Positions 52,032 to 63,264 are shown, counted from the stretch's first letter. The stretch: 64,000 nt of DNA from Cyclobacterium sp. (GCF_014762705.1 NZ_JABURL010000095.1:1-64000), one strand, 5' to 3'. Notes: generated from the letters alone by a model not told the origin. A program made the numbers and translations.

Positions 52032-52604
52032 TGCAAAAATAAATGAAATATGCCCATTTATCCCAAGCTTTGGTGCTTTTATTATTTCTATGGTTTTTAG
52101 TGCCAGTATTAAGAAAGTTTTAATAGGAGTTCAAAAACTTTTTTCTTTAAAAAGAATTGACCAAATGGGTATCCGGATCCATAATGAATCATCAGGTAGT
52201 TGACCGTGGACTTTTTTAAATCCAAGATTTCGTATTGGGATTTCCTGACTTCGGGAAGGTTATAATGAACGAAAAATCAAGTAATTTGAAGACTCCACCG
52301 CTTTGGTGAAGTTGAAAACTGTTTCAATTGACTGATTTTGTCAAGGGGCAGTTTTCAATACTTGTGTATCGTTGTGTTGATTTCGGGAAATTAATTTTGG
52401 GAATAATTAAAACCTCTGAATTTTTAAACAATTTCCATTCCTTTTGGTTTGATTCCTGTAAGGCTTTTACAAGCTTTTCTTCATAGTGCTGGGTTATGCC
52501 GCCTCTTTGCAGAGGCGGCATTTTTGTGTTTTAACAAAACCTGAAAGGGAGGTAGATTTTAGGGACTATCTGGATAAAATAATACCTTTGCAAAAAAAAA
52601 AGAA
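52032..52604. other. Gene-poor stretch with a strong terminator at its right end
   Basis: About 570 bp hold no convincing coding gene. The terminator at 52498-52530 on the plus strand implies that something is transcribed from about 52150 to 52490, perhaps a small RNA or the remains of a gene. A 65-codon minus-strand frame here is rejected below. Confidence 0.45.
52498..52530 (+). terminator. Rho-independent terminator
   Basis: GCCGCCTCTTT and the matching AGAGGCGGC form a nine-pair GC-rich stem around TTGC, followed by ATTTTTGTGTTTT. No gene immediately upstream on the plus strand accounts for it. Confidence 0.75.
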
Positions 52605-53174
52605 ATGATAGTAGTCGGTAATGCGGTAATCAGTGATGATATCAAAGATCATTTTTTTGTTTGCGACCTGGAAAAGTGTAAAGGAGCATGTTGTGTGGAA
52701 GGAGATGCTGGTGCTCCTTTGACCGAGGAAGAGACCGGAATACTTGAAAAAGAATATGCCTCCATAGCTCCTTTTATTTCCCCTGAAGGACGGGCAGCAA
52801 TAAGGAAAAAGGGAACATGGGTCATAGATCAGGAAAACGAAAAAGGGACAACGACTATTGGCAAAAACGGTGCATGTGCCTACGCTGTTGCAGATGAAAA
52901 GGGAATATTGAAGTGTGGTATAGAACAAGCTTATAATGAAGGGAAAACATCTTTTAAAAAGCCCATCAGCTGTCACTTATATCCGATCAGAATTACCAAA
53001 TACGATGAATACGATGCCTTGAATTACGACAGGTGGCACATTTGTGACCCTGCCTGTCACTTAGGCAAAGCTTTGGGAGTTCCTTTGTATCAATTTTTAA
53101 AGGATGCTTTGGTAAGGAAATATGGCTTGGCCTGGTACCAAGATTTTTTAAAAGAAATTGAATACACGAAATAA
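52605..53174 (+). CDS. DUF3109 (YkgJ-related) cysteine-cluster protein
   Basis: The 189-residue protein has the DUF3109 layout: [14 protein letters not shown] near residues 20-33, GACAYA and LKCGIE near 95-110, [10 protein letters not shown] near 122 and [17 protein letters not shown] near 150. Eight or more conserved cysteines suggest metal or Fe-S binding; in the related YkgJ family this is predicted but not shown. There is no signal peptide. It is a single gene, followed 400 bp later by the adhesin gene; function unknown. Confidence 0.85.
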   Translation: MIVVGNAVISDDIKDHFFVCDLEKCKGACCVEGDAGAPLTEEETGILEKEYASIAPFISPEGRAAIRKKGTWVIDQENEKGTTTIGKNGACAYAVADEKGILKCGIEQAYNEGKTSFKKPISCHLYPIRITKYDEYDALNYDRWHICDPACHLGKALGVPLYQFLKDALVRKYGLAWYQDFLKEIEYTK

Positions 53175-53292
53175 TTTTATATTAATAAATTAGTTTTTAT
53201 TCAAGTGCTTCTTTTTGAATTTCTTATAATGGTTTTTGTATTTATCTATTAAAGTCATTTGAAATCTCTTCCTGGAATTTATATAGTATTGA

Positions 53293-53322
53293 AAACCCTG
53301 ACCTCCAGGGTTTTTATTTTTT
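53293..53322 (+). terminator. Terminator after DUF3109
   Basis: AAACCCTG (53293-53300) and CAGGGTTT (53306-53313) form an eight-pair stem with an ACCTC loop, followed by TTATTTTTTC. Confidence 0.7.
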
Positions 53323-53402
53323 CTACAAGTCCTTTGTAAATATCAGATAATTATATTTATTACTTAAAGTAATTATATTTCACGATATATAATTTAATAT
53401 AT

Positions 53403-53418
53403 GTAAAGTGTACATTAC
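53403..53418. promoter_or_regulatory. Operator-like palindrome before the adhesin gene
   Basis: GTAAAGTGTACATTAC is a 16-base sequence with GTAA/TTAC ends around a TGTACA centre. It lies 155 bp before the adhesin start in an otherwise unstructured AT-rich stretch. Pattern only. Confidence 0.3.
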
Positions 53419-53574
53419 TATATATCAAAAAATAAAATGCCTTTAATTTGGGCCATAATACAAAAAATAAGGATCAAAATATAAGTGCTTATCTGAAAGG
53501 AAGATTTACCTGTTTCCGACAGAGAATAAAATAACTGCCTGAGGGCTTTTGCAATAAAGACATCATAAATCCCT

Positions 53575-56500
53575 ATGTTAAACCGCTATCCAAATAGCTC
53601 ACTTTTCATGTTGATTGCCCTATTATGGTTATCGGGTGCAAAAGAAGCGTGGTCGGCACCGATAATCCGGGATGTATTTGTTTTCTCTGAATGTGAAAAA
53701 ATGGCCTCGATCCGGGTAAGAAATGGTGTGGCTCCCTATACCTATGTTTGGAGCTATGCAGGAAACATTGTCCAAACGGATGCGGGACTAGGTGAAAGTG
53801 ACATGAGTACCATCGAACAGGCACAAGGTGGAGATTACAACCTAACTGTGACTGACAGTGATGGAAACACCTACACGGAAACCATCAACTTTTCAGGTAG
53901 CACGAATTTTATCTTAAATATACTTTACGAGGAAAACCAGGAATGCGAAGGTGAAACTTTTGGTCAGGTTTATGGGACCATAGAAAATGGGATTGCTCCA
54001 TTTACCATTAATTTTTTTGATGAAAGTGATGCTCTGGTTTTGACCACGGTTTTAAATGGAAGAAACCTGGATTTGAATGGTGTTCCGGCAGGAAGCTATC
54101 TTGTAGAAGTAATAGATGCCACAGGCTGTAAGGAATTGACAAGTATTGAAATTGAGGAAGTAGAACCCTTGGTTCTGGCTCCCGGTGCTGGTGCCGGAAC
54201 TTTACCTGAAACCTGTGAAGCCAACGGGGGTGTGACTTTTGATGCATCGGATTATTTTGGAGATGTGGCTTTTAGGATAAGAAGGGCCAATGGGAGCTAT
54301 GCTACAGGTTGGCTGCCGGCTCCGGGAGGGCAGATCAGGTATGATCAGCTTGAGGCAGGCGATTATGTCCTTGAAGTTACAGACGACTACAGGCTGGAGG
54401 ATTGCCCTGAAGAGTTGGTTTTCAATATCGCAAACGAACAGCTTCTGGAAGTGTCTTTTAATACTACTCCCGTCAGTTGTTTTGGAGATGCTGATGGGGT
54501 CATTTATCTGGAAGCGGAGCGTCTTTTTATGGGCTTTTCTTTTCCTCCAGATGAAATCATAGTAGATATTCTTGATCCGGCAAACAATTTGGTTGTCAAT
54601 GGACAGGTGGTTTCAATCGGGGCTTTATCCGGAGAAGCGAATTTTCCCGGCCTTTCTGCCGGAGAACATACTGTTATTGTCCGGCATGGAGGAGTAGATT
54701 ACCCAGAGTGTACCCTTACTTATACCGTAAATATTGAGGCTCCGCCCTCTGCTTTAACTGCTTCCGTGAGCAGTACACCTGAAGTTTGTTTTGGTGCAGC
54801 AGACGGGACCGCCACTGTCAGCAGGTCCGGTGGATGGGGTGGATACAGCTATTTGTGGAGTGATGGGCAGACCACCAGGACAGCTTCCGGGCTTTCTCCC
54901 GGGGATTATTCGGTCAGGGTAAGCGATAGCGGAGGCTGCTACCTTGATTTGGATGTCACTGTGGAAGGGCCGGCAGAAGCCATATCCGGCGATATTACCC
55001 TGTTGTCCGGATTGACCTGCGTGGGGTCCAATGATGGCTCGGCAAGGGTATTTGATATTCAGGGAGGCTGGGGAAATTACAGTATTGAATGGAGCAATGG
55101 AGAGACTGGTCCGGAAGCCAGCCAGCTTCCCGCAGGTATCAATACGGTTACTGTACGAGATGAAGAAGGCTGTGAGCAAACATTTAGCGTTGATGTACCC
55201 GTTCCTGATGCCCCGGACATCAGTTATACCGCTACCGAACCAAGCTGTTTTGGTGCTGCTGATGGCAGTATCAGGGTGCAAATTCATGACGCTTCCACCA
55301 CCTATACCGTCACCGTTGACGGGGAGGTGCAAACCGGCAATGACCTGCTATTTGAAGGCCTTCCGGCAGGTCAGCAAGAGGTGAGGATATCCTATTCTTC
55401 GGTATGTAATATTACTTCATTCATTACCATTGATGCTCCCGATGAACTTCTGATCAATGAAGACAACTTAAATATTTCACCTATCACCTGTACCGGAGCG
55501 GAAGATGGTGCCATTTCCGGAATCACAGCCAGTGGTGGAACCGGCACCCTGACTTACCAATGGGAAAAAGAAATCAGTGGAACTTTTCAGGAATTGGTGG
55601 GAGAGTCCGGGCTTTCATTGGACAACCTTTCCGGAGGAACCTACCGGCTGCGGGTATGGGATGAGAATGATTGTTCTGTCTCCCGTGATTTTGTGGTTTA
55701 CGAACCAGATCCATTACAGGTTGGTAATCCGCTGGTCACCGATGTAAGTTGTTTTGGCGCTGCGGACGGGTCGGTAAGTTTTACCATTTCCGGAGGCACC
55801 GCACCCTACACCTATACATTGAATGGTGGGGTGTCGCAATCCACTTCCAACAGTCCGATCCTTCTTTCAGGACTTCCTGCTGCCACGGATAACTTTATAG
55901 TAGTAACAGATGCCAATGGCTGTACTGTTCCAAATATCAACTTTGATATCCTGGCACCTCCCGCCGTTGTGATTTCGGATGTAGACATTCAGGCAGAGAC
56001 CTGTTTTGGACAAGGAAATGGCAGCATTCAGTTGGATGTCAGTGGAGGTTCGGGTAGTTTTTCTTACGAATGGTTTAGGGCTTCAGACCCTTCCACGGTG
56101 ATTGCTACCGAAAAGGATTTGACCAACAGACCTCCAGGGCAATATATTTTAGAAGTGAGTGATCTGAATCACACTACCTGTACACTTCAGGAAACATTTG
56201 TTATTCCCATTACTCCGGAACTGGAGTTAAGCCTGTATGGAGAACCAGTGGATGTACTATGTTATGGAGAAAGCACGGGGGCCATTGCCATTGCTGTGGA
56301 AGGTGGAACAGGAAACTATATCTTTGACTGGGAGGGTCCGGATGGCTATTCTTCAGACCAGCAAAACCCATCATCCCTTGCCGCAGGACTTTATCAGGTA
56401 AGGGTTACCGATGAAAACGGTTGCTGGGAACAATTAAGTGATATCCTGATCAGTGAGCCTTCTTCTTCGGTTTCTATCAGTTTGTTGAACAAAGTAAGTC

Positions 56501-59500
56501 CAAAGTGTCATGATTCGGAAGATGGGCGTATAGAAATTCAGGTAGGAGGTGGCAGACCAGGCTATCAGATAAATTGGGAAAGGGCCGTTTCTCCCGGTGT
56601 ATTCGTAGCTGTTCCGGGTTCATCTCTTACGCTTTCCGGTATAGGATCTGGGACATACCGTGCACTGGTCCAGGATGCCAATACCTGTATTGCCGCTCTG
56701 GAAGTAGATTTGGATGGTCCTGCCCCCCTGCAGGTAAATCTGATCGACAAACAAGATGTTTCTTGTTTCGGAAGAAATGATGGACAGATTACCCTGGAAG
56801 TGACAGGGGGATCAGGAGTTTATTTTTTTGACTGGGACCATGGATTTATCAATCAAAACCCTACCAACCTGGGTGAGGGGACCTATGGGGTGACGGTAAG
56901 GGATGCCAATGGCTGCAGCTTCAGGTTGGACAATATACAAATTGACCAACCGGACGCCCTTCAAATTGAATTGGATGAGGTGATTGCGCCCAGCTGCGGG
57001 CTGAATGATGGTAGTATATCTGTATCATTTACTGGTGGAAACCCTCTGACGGCGGGCAACAGGTGGGTGGAATTGTCTACTGAGACAGTAGTAGCGGAGG
57101 ATCAGAATGTCGTTTCCGGCCTGAGTCCTGGTTTTTACAGGATAGAATACAGTACAGGAGGGAGTTGTACCGTCACCAGAACAGTAAACGTGCCAGGCCC
57201 CAGTAGTCCATTGCAGTTGGTGACCAATTCCCAGGATGCAGTTTGTCCCGGAGAAAGCGGGATAATATTTCTTTCCGCTTCGGGGGGAGTGCCAGGCTAT
57301 ACCTATTATGTATTGGATGGCGGTATTTGGGAAGTAGCAACTGGTTCGATTTTAGCAGGTTTGCCTGCAGGAGATTATGATGTCCGGGTAGATGATGCCT
57401 CAGGATGTCAGGATTTTGATGTCATTACCATCAATGAGCCGAATCCGCCTGTATTTGACGCAGAAGTGACATCACAGGTTTCTTGCTTTGGTGGGGATGA
57501 TGGGGCCATTACCTACAGTATTTCAGGAGGTACCGGTACTTATACAGTGCAGTGGTATAGGAAAACTGCTTTGGGAGGGAAAAGTCCCATAGCCGATAGC
57601 AGTCTTTCCAGCCTGATAACCGGGACCTATTTTATGGAAATAGTCTATGCAGGCGGTTGTACGGTCGCTTCTCCCGACTATGAAATCACTTCACCAGATC
57701 CGATTGTTCATTCCACTGACCTTGATCAACCTGTTTGCTATGATGATAGCGGGCTTTTTTCCATCACTTTTTCCGGAGGAAATCCGGGAAAAAGCCTGAC
57801 CCTTATTGCTGACAATGGCTACTCGATGAACCATAATGATGAGGTTTCAGGAACATATACTTTTGAAGACCTGGAACCTGGTAATTATTCCTGGCAACTG
57901 GAGGATGTTTCCTGTACGGTGGTGGAAGGGAACTTTACCATTGAGGATATTCTTCAACCAACCTTTTCCAGTAGTCATCAGGATATCTCCTGTTTCGGAG
58001 CTGCGGATGGCAGTCTGGAAATCAATGCGCCATCGGTACATACCGGAAGGACCTTTTCCGTATGGATCAATGGAGTGAGTCAGGGAAATCAAACTTCATT
58101 CTTCAATATGAACCCTGGTATTTACCAGGTTTGGTTGCAGGACAACAGAGGCTGCCAATCTGAGCCACAAGTGATTGAAATCATTGAGCCGGACAGTCCA
58201 TTGGCTGTTGAACAACTCGTGGTTTCCCCTGTCATTTGTCATGGGGGTAACTCAGGTTCTCTGAGCTTCGAAATAGTTGGAGGAAGGCCAAATTACCGGG
58301 CATTGCTTACTCCTGATGGTGGGTCCGGAGTTTTTTTAACCGGATTAAATGAGGGGGAAACCTACGAATTTACCGGGCTTACAGCTGGGGAGTATACTTT
58401 GGAGGTTTGGGATGATAATGACAACTGTACCATTTCAGCATCCATTACCATTACACAACCTGAACTTTTGACAGCAGATCTTGCAGCAGGGCTGATTCTG
58501 TGCGAAGGGGGAACGACTTTTCTTGAACTCACGGTGGAAGGGGGTACGCTTCCATATGTATTTACCTGGGAAAGGTTTGATGCTGTGGCTGGTTCCTGGC
58601 AAACCCTGCCGGAAACCGGAAATAGCCTTATTGGTATTCAAGCCGGTGATTACCGGTATACGGTTACTGATGCATCTTCCTGCCTGTTATTGAGCGAGGA
58701 GGTTACCATTGCCGATGCCCACGAAATTGAAATTGCATTTACTTCCGAAGAGATTTCTTGTTACGGTGGATCAGCACAGATCAGCCTATCTGCCAGTTCA
58801 CCCGGAAAGGATAGCTTCACCTTTTTTGTCAATGGCAGTCAGATTTTTGGAGAAACGTTTCAGGCGCAAGCCGGGACTTATGCGGTTTATGCGCAAGATA
58901 ACATTAATGGTTGCTTGTCGGATGAAATATTCATTACCATGGATCAACCGGCTGCTCCTTTGGAAGTTAAGGATTTTTCCTGGCAGGACCTGAGTTGTTT
59001 TGAAGCTGCGGATGGAAGTATTTCCCTGGTCCTGGAAGGGGGTACGGCACCATACACCATAGTGGTAAATGGAAACAGCTATTCGGCCAATGAAAATGAA
59101 GTCCTTCATATTGATGGCCTGTCTGCCGATGTGAGCTACGATTTTGATGTCACCGATGCCAATGGATGTATGCTCGATATACCTTCCAAAACCCTGCAAC
59201 AACCCCTGCCGCTTCAGGCATTGGCCACTGCGCCCGCCATAAGCTGTTTTGGAGGGACAACGTCAATAAACCTGCAGGTTACAGGAGGGCTAAAGCCGTA
59301 CAGTATTTCCTGGGCTTATTCTACAGATGGAATTGATTTTGTGCCTTTGCCATCGCTGGAAAATGAAACATTACTCCTGGACAGGGACCCGGGCCATTAC
59401 TTGTATTCCATTGCGGATGGAGCCTGCGGTTTCCTGACCGATACAGTACATGTACAGGCACCGGCAGCGGTGGAGTTGGATGCAGAAAGTTTTGATGTAT

Positions 59501-62500
59501 CTTGTTTTGGGGGAAATGATGGAAGGGTGACATTAATGCCCTCCGGTGGTACAGGGTCCGGGTTCAGGATATTTTTTAATGGGGTGGAGGTATCCGGAAG
59601 TGAAATCAGCGGTTTAACCGCAGGAACCTATACAGCTTTTGTTATGAATGGAACCTGCCGGTCGGAGGATATTTCCATAACAGTGTCTCAACCTGCCGCA
59701 CCATTGCTCGGGCTGGTGGATTTTCCTGAGGAATTGGCTTGTCATGGAGATGAAGGTACAGTTACCCTGAGTCTCAGTGGTGGTACTTCACCCTACACCG
59801 TCTCCCTCAACGGGGAGGAGAGTACCTTGGCAATTGCAGGGGATCTTGTCTTTTCCGGACTGGCAGCCGGATCTTACCTTGTAGAAGTAGTGGATGAGGC
59901 TGGTTGTAGCTGGGAAGAGGACTTTACCATTGCCGAGCCGGATCCCTTGAGCATTTTTACTGAAGAATTAATTGATGTAAGTTGTTTTGGAGGGGCGGAT
60001 GGATCTGTTAGTCTGTTGGCCTCCGGTGGTTCGGGAAGTTATACCTACCGTTGGTTGGATGCTGATGCTGCGGAAATTGGTACAGGCAGGCATATTTCAG
60101 GGCTAAGCGCAGGGAATTACCGGGTAGAGGTAATGGACGAAAATGGCTGCCTGATTGCTCAGGACTATGAAATTGAAGCACCGGAGCCTGTGGATTTTAT
60201 TTTTTCGGTACAAAATGTCACCTGTACCGGTTCCCAAAACGGACAGATTTCAGCAATTGGTTCCGGCGGAAGACCAGATTATCATTTGATCATCAATGGT
60301 ATTCATTATCCGGGCTTGTTGGCCAATGGCCTGGCGGCCAATACCTATCGGGTACAGGTAATGGATGCCAATGGTTGTATTTCTCCTACCCGGGAAGTCA
60401 CTGTAGAGGAGCCATTGCCTTTGCAACTTGATGCGGAAATTCAGGATGTAAGTTGCTATGCAGCCAATGACGGTAGGGTTGCTTTGCAGGTAGAAGGAGG
60501 CACAGCTCCTTATCAATACCGCTGGTCAGACGGCAATACCCTTTTCGAAAGATCCGGGATGGCTCCGGGAAATTATGAAGTGATCATCACAGATAGCAAC
60601 GGTTGTACCGTAAGGGATCAGGTACTGATCTTACAGCCCGAAGCTTTGCTGGTGCAGGCAGATATTCAACCGGTTAGTTGTTTTGGTGGCAGTGATGGCG
60701 AAATTCGCCTGGATATCAGTGGTGGTAACGGATCCTATACAGTCGTCTGGGAAGCTATTTCTACAGGTCTTGAAATCGGAAGCGGGGACTTGATTGAAGG
60801 ATTGGCGTCGGGCAGGTACCTGGCTTTGATCCAGGATGATAAAGGGTGTGTTATACAAAGAGAATACCTGGTTTCAGAACCTTCTTCTCCCTTGTCTGTG
60901 GTGCCTTTGGTAACTGATGTGCGGTGTGCCGGAGAAGGAAGAGGGGGCATAAACCTGGTGGTTTCAGGCGGTACGGCCCCTTATAGCTTCAATTGGTCAT
61001 CCGGAGAGGTTACTAGTTCCATTTCCAACAAAAACGGTGGGACCTATCAGGTTCAGGTAATGGATGCCAATGGTTGTATCTGGACCGATAGTATTGTTAT
61101 AGATGAGCCCGATCCTGTTGGGGTGACGGCTGCCATCACGGATGTTTCCTGTAAAATGGGTGCTGATGGGGCCATTGATCTGACCATCACCGGGGGAACG
61201 GGTGAACCGCGCGTTCAATGGAGCAATGGCATGACCGGCACCTCCATTTCAGGGTTAAGGGCAGGAGTTTACACAGCTTTTGTGCTGGATGAGCAATCTT
61301 GTTTTGACAGTTATACCTTTATTGTCAATGAACCAGAAGAGGCATTGACAGTAAGTGGAAATGGAAGCTTTGAACTTTGTTTTGTGGAGGATGTGGTTAC
61401 CCTGGATTTAGAGGTTAGCGGAGGCACTGCTCCCTACCAGTATGCCTGGTCAAATGGCTCTACTGAAAAAGACCTATTTAACATCGCACCAGGAAATTAC
61501 GAAGTAACTGTTAAGGATGCTAAAGGTTGTACTGTAATTCGAACTTTTGAAGTTCCTCCACCTATTTCTCCAATGGATGTCACCATTTCCGGAAAACTGG
61601 GTGTGTGTAGCGTCAATGAGAGGGGAGAAGCCAATGTTACAGTGAGTGGCGGAATGGCACCTTATTCCTTCCTGTGGTCCAATGGAGCGACCACCTCTTC
61701 CACTGATAATCTTAACCCCGGTGTTTATAGTGTAGATGTGACTGATGCAAAGGGTTGTGTGGTGAGAAGAGAAGTGGAAATTATCCGCTCAAGGGACCTG
61801 CAGATCAGTCTGGAGGATATACAGGGAGTTTCCTGTTTTGGTGCAAATGATGGAAGCATCAGCATCCGCGTTCAGCCGGACGCTGTTCCTTTTCAAGTCT
61901 TATGGAGCAACGGCGTAGCCGATCAATTGACCATAACGGATCTTGGGCCTGGAATCTACACCGCAACCATCACCGATGAGGCCGGTTGTGTGACTTCTGC
62001 CGCTTACCAGGTTCGTGAACCGGAAATTCTTAATGTATATGAAACCATTGCCGATGTAGACTGTCATGGCAACGGTAATGGAAGTATATTCCTTGAAGTA
62101 AGGGGAGGAACGGCCCCCTATACCTTTGCCTGGTCCAATGGTGCCAACAGCAAGGATCTCCGCAATCTGGAACCGGGAACGTATTCCGTGGTGGTAACCG
62201 ATAGGATGGGATGCTCCACCGGAGGTACTTATACCGTTGCCGAACCCACGCCTCTCGAAGTAAACATATCCCAAACAGATATGCTGGCCTGCCACGGTGA
62301 TGCCAATGCCTTTATCAATCTGGATATATCCGGAGGAGTCCAGCCCTACCGGATTACCTGGAGTGATGCACCTGGTCTGGGAACGCAAAACAGGAATGGC
62401 CTTGAAGCGGGTAGTTATACGGTACTGGTAACGGATGATAACAATTGTACGCAGGTAAACACCATAGTAATCGAGGAGCCGGCTCCACTGGAAGTGGAGT

Positions 62501-63264
62501 TGTTTACCCGCTTTGATGTGGATTGTGAGCTCAAGGTGTTGACAGGAGAGGCCTGGATCGAAATTCAGGGCGGGACTGGCGAAACCTATGAAATATCCTG
62601 GAATACGGGAGATCAGAATGTTTTGGAAACACAGTTTTTTGAGGATGGAGTAGTGGAAGTAAGGGTGACCGATGAGAGCGGATGCAGTATTGAAGTTGCG
62701 GAAGTGGTTACCATGCCGCTGGCTTTTTCGGAAGCAGAGTTTCTATATACCGTTTTATCTACCGGTGTGGAGGGAGAAATCCTTGTCAATGATCCTGTAC
62801 AATTCAGGGACCAAACCCTGGGGAATGTATTTACCTGGGAATGGGATTTCGGAGATGGTAACAAAAGCAATGAGCAACATCCCATCCACAGTTATACCAA
62901 ACCTGGAACCTACACGATCAGTTTGACTACTTTTGATGTATTGGGCTGTGTCTCAGAAACCAGCAGGACAGTGGAAGTAGTAGCCTCATACAGGATCCTT
63001 ATTCCCAATGCTTTTTCGCCCAATGACGATGGGCTGAATGACTACTTTAAGCCTAAATTAAGGGGAATAACCGATTTTGAAATGCACATTTTCAACAAGT
63101 GGGGAGAACTGGTGTATTCCGCCTTTAGTCAGGAGGATGCGGGCTGGGATGGCACATTGAAAGGTCAGTTGAGTCCGAACGGGAATTATGTGTACAAAAT
63201 CAACTATGTTACTGTGGATGGAGAACCAGGTACCCAAACAGGTGTGTTTACGCTCATTTATTGA
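53575..63264 (+). CDS. Giant SprB-repeat adhesin with type IX secretion C-terminal domain
   Basis: The 3229-residue protein has a signal peptide (SSLFMLIALLWLSGAKEAWSA) and then about 35 tandem SprB-type repeats of 80-90 residues by my count. A typical unit opens with VSCFGAADGSISL, has GGTAPYTYxWSNG in the middle and closes with YxVxVTDANGC. A PKD domain follows (WEWDFGDGNKSNEQHPIHSYTKPGTYTI, about 3090-3140), then the gliding-type type IX signal: PNAFSPNDDGLNDYFKPK, FNKWGELVYSA and GNYVYKINY near the C terminus. It is exported by the type IX system and displayed at the cell surface for adhesion or gliding. The SprF gene follows after 42 bp. Confidence 0.95.
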   Translation: MLNRYPNSSLFMLIALLWLSGAKEAWSAPIIRDVFVFSECEKMASIRVRNGVAPYTYVWSYAGNIVQTDAGLGESDMSTIEQAQGGDYNLTVTDSDGNTYTETINFSGSTNFILNILYEENQECEGETFGQVYGTIENGIAPFTINFFDESDALVLTTVLNGRNLDLNGVPAGSYLVEVIDATGCKELTSIEIEEVEPLVLAPGAGAGTLPETCEANGGVTFDASDYFGDVAFRIRRANGSYATGWLPAPGGQIRYDQLEAGDYVLEVTDDYRLEDCPEELVFNIANEQLLEVSFNTTPVSCFGDADGVIYLEAERLFMGFSFPPDEIIVDILDPANNLVVNGQVVSIGALSGEANFPGLSAGEHTVIVRHGGVDYPECTLTYTVNIEAPPSALTASVSSTPEVCFGAADGTATVSRSGGWGGYSYLWSDGQTTRTASGLSPGDYSVRVSDSGGCYLDLDVTVEGPAEAISGDITLLSGLTCVGSNDGSARVFDIQGGWGNYSIEWSNGETGPEASQLPAGINTVTVRDEEGCEQTFSVDVPVPDAPDISYTATEPSCFGAADGSIRVQIHDASTTYTVTVDGEVQTGNDLLFEGLPAGQQEVRISYSSVCNITSFITIDAPDELLINEDNLNISPITCTGAEDGAISGITASGGTGTLTYQWEKEISGTFQELVGESGLSLDNLSGGTYRLRVWDENDCSVSRDFVVYEPDPLQVGNPLVTDVSCFGAADGSVSFTISGGTAPYTYTLNGGVSQSTSNSPILLSGLPAATDNFIVVTDANGCTVPNINFDILAPPAVVISDVDIQAETCFGQGNGSIQLDVSGGSGSFSYEWFRASDPSTVIATEKDLTNRPPGQYILEVSDLNHTTCTLQETFVIPITPELELSLYGEPVDVLCYGESTGAIAIAVEGGTGNYIFDWEGPDGYSSDQQNPSSLAAGLYQVRVTDENGCWEQLSDILISEPSSSVSISLLNKVSPKCHDSEDGRIEIQVGGGRPGYQINWERAVSPGVFVAVPGSSLTLSGIGSGTYRALVQDANTCIAALEVDLDGPAPLQVNLIDKQDVSCFGRNDGQITLEVTGGSGVYFFDWDHGFINQNPTNLGEGTYGVTVRDANGCSFRLDNIQIDQPDALQIELDEVIAPSCGLNDGSISVSFTGGNPLTAGNRWVELSTETVVAEDQNVVSGLSPGFYRIEYSTGGSCTVTRTVNVPGPSSPLQLVTNSQDAVCPGESGIIFLSASGGVPGYTYYVLDGGIWEVATGSILAGLPAGDYDVRVDDASGCQDFDVITINEPNPPVFDAEVTSQVSCFGGDDGAITYSISGGTGTYTVQWYRKTALGGKSPIADSSLSSLITGTYFMEIVYAGGCTVASPDYEITSPDPIVHSTDLDQPVCYDDSGLFSITFSGGNPGKSLTLIADNGYSMNHNDEVSGTYTFEDLEPGNYSWQLEDVSCTVVEGNFTIEDILQPTFSSSHQDISCFGAADGSLEINAPSVHTGRTFSVWINGVSQGNQTSFFNMNPGIYQVWLQDNRGCQSEPQVIEIIEPDSPLAVEQLVVSPVICHGGNSGSLSFEIVGGRPNYRALLTPDGGSGVFLTGLNEGETYEFTGLTAGEYTLEVWDDNDNCTISASITITQPELLTADLAAGLILCEGGTTFLELTVEGGTLPYVFTWERFDAVAGSWQTLPETGNSLIGIQAGDYRYTVTDASSCLLLSEEVTIADAHEIEIAFTSEEISCYGGSAQISLSASSPGKDSFTFFVNGSQIFGETFQAQAGTYAVYAQDNINGCLSDEIFITMDQPAAPLEVKDFSWQDLSCFEAADGSISLVLEGGTAPYTIVVNGNSYSANENEVLHIDGLSADVSYDFDVTDANGCMLDIPSKTLQQPLPLQALATAPAISCFGGTTSINLQVTGGLKPYSISWAYSTDGIDFVPLPSLENETLLLDRDPGHYLYSIADGACGFLTDTVHVQAPAAVELDAESFDVSCFGGNDGRVTLMPSGGTGSGFRIFFNGVEVSGSEISGLTAGTYTAFVMNGTCRSEDISITVSQPAAPLLGLVDFPEELACHGDEGTVTLSLSGGTSPYTVSLNGEESTLAIAGDLVFSGLAAGSYLVEVVDEAGCSWEEDFTIAEPDPLSIFTEELIDVSCFGGADGSVSLLASGGSGSYTYRWLDADAAEIGTGRHISGLSAGNYRVEVMDENGCLIAQDYEIEAPEPVDFIFSVQNVTCTGSQNGQISAIGSGGRPDYHLIINGIHYPGLLANGLAANTYRVQVMDANGCISPTREVTVEEPLPLQLDAEIQDVSCYAANDGRVALQVEGGTAPYQYRWSDGNTLFERSGMAPGNYEVIITDSNGCTVRDQVLILQPEALLVQADIQPVSCFGGSDGEIRLDISGGNGSYTVVWEAISTGLEIGSGDLIEGLASGRYLALIQDDKGCVIQREYLVSEPSSPLSVVPLVTDVRCAGEGRGGINLVVSGGTAPYSFNWSSGEVTSSISNKNGGTYQVQVMDANGCIWTDSIVIDEPDPVGVTAAITDVSCKMGADGAIDLTITGGTGEPRVQWSNGMTGTSISGLRAGVYTAFVLDEQSCFDSYTFIVNEPEEALTVSGNGSFELCFVEDVVTLDLEVSGGTAPYQYAWSNGSTEKDLFNIAPGNYEVTVKDAKGCTVIRTFEVPPPISPMDVTISGKLGVCSVNERGEANVTVSGGMAPYSFLWSNGATTSSTDNLNPGVYSVDVTDAKGCVVRREVEIIRSRDLQISLEDIQGVSCFGANDGSISIRVQPDAVPFQVLWSNGVADQLTITDLGPGIYTATITDEAGCVTSAAYQVREPEILNVYETIADVDCHGNGNGSIFLEVRGGTAPYTFAWSNGANSKDLRNLEPGTYSVVVTDRMGCSTGGTYTVAEPTPLEVNISQTDMLACHGDANAFINLDISGGVQPYRITWSDAPGLGTQNRNGLEAGSYTVLVTDDNNCTQVNTIVIEEPAPLEVELFTRFDVDCELKVLTGEAWIEIQGGTGETYEISWNTGDQNVLETQFFEDGVVEVRVTDESGCSIEVAEVVTMPLAFSEAEFLYTVLSTGVEGEILVNDPVQFRDQTLGNVFTWEWDFGDGNKSNEQHPIHSYTKPGTYTISLTTFDVLGCVSETSRTVEVVASYRILIPNAFSPNDDGLNDYFKPKLRGITDFEMHIFNKWGELVYSAFSQEDAGWDGTLKGQLSPNGNYVYKINYVTVDGEPGTQTGVFTLIY

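Larger units (their letters stand above)
53175..53574. other. AT-rich leader region of the adhesin gene
   Basis: About 400 bp contain a terminator at 53293-53322 and very AT-rich sequence after it. A partly palindromic GTAAAGTGTACATTAC at 53403-53418 is the only operator-like element. No reading frame with a start and family signal was found. Confidence 0.5.

Noticed and set aside
51352-52042. Plus-strand frames of 138-178 codons
   Set aside because: They lie across the NtrC gene end and RNase P RNA, where conserved RNA structure explains the sequence.
52324-52521. 65-codon minus-strand frame
   Set aside because: Its start lies in a terminator hairpin and the translation shows no family features.
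53575-63264. CRISPR or minisatellite array in the adhesin gene
   Set aside because: The repeats are protein-level and diverged; there are no identical DNA repeats with spacers.
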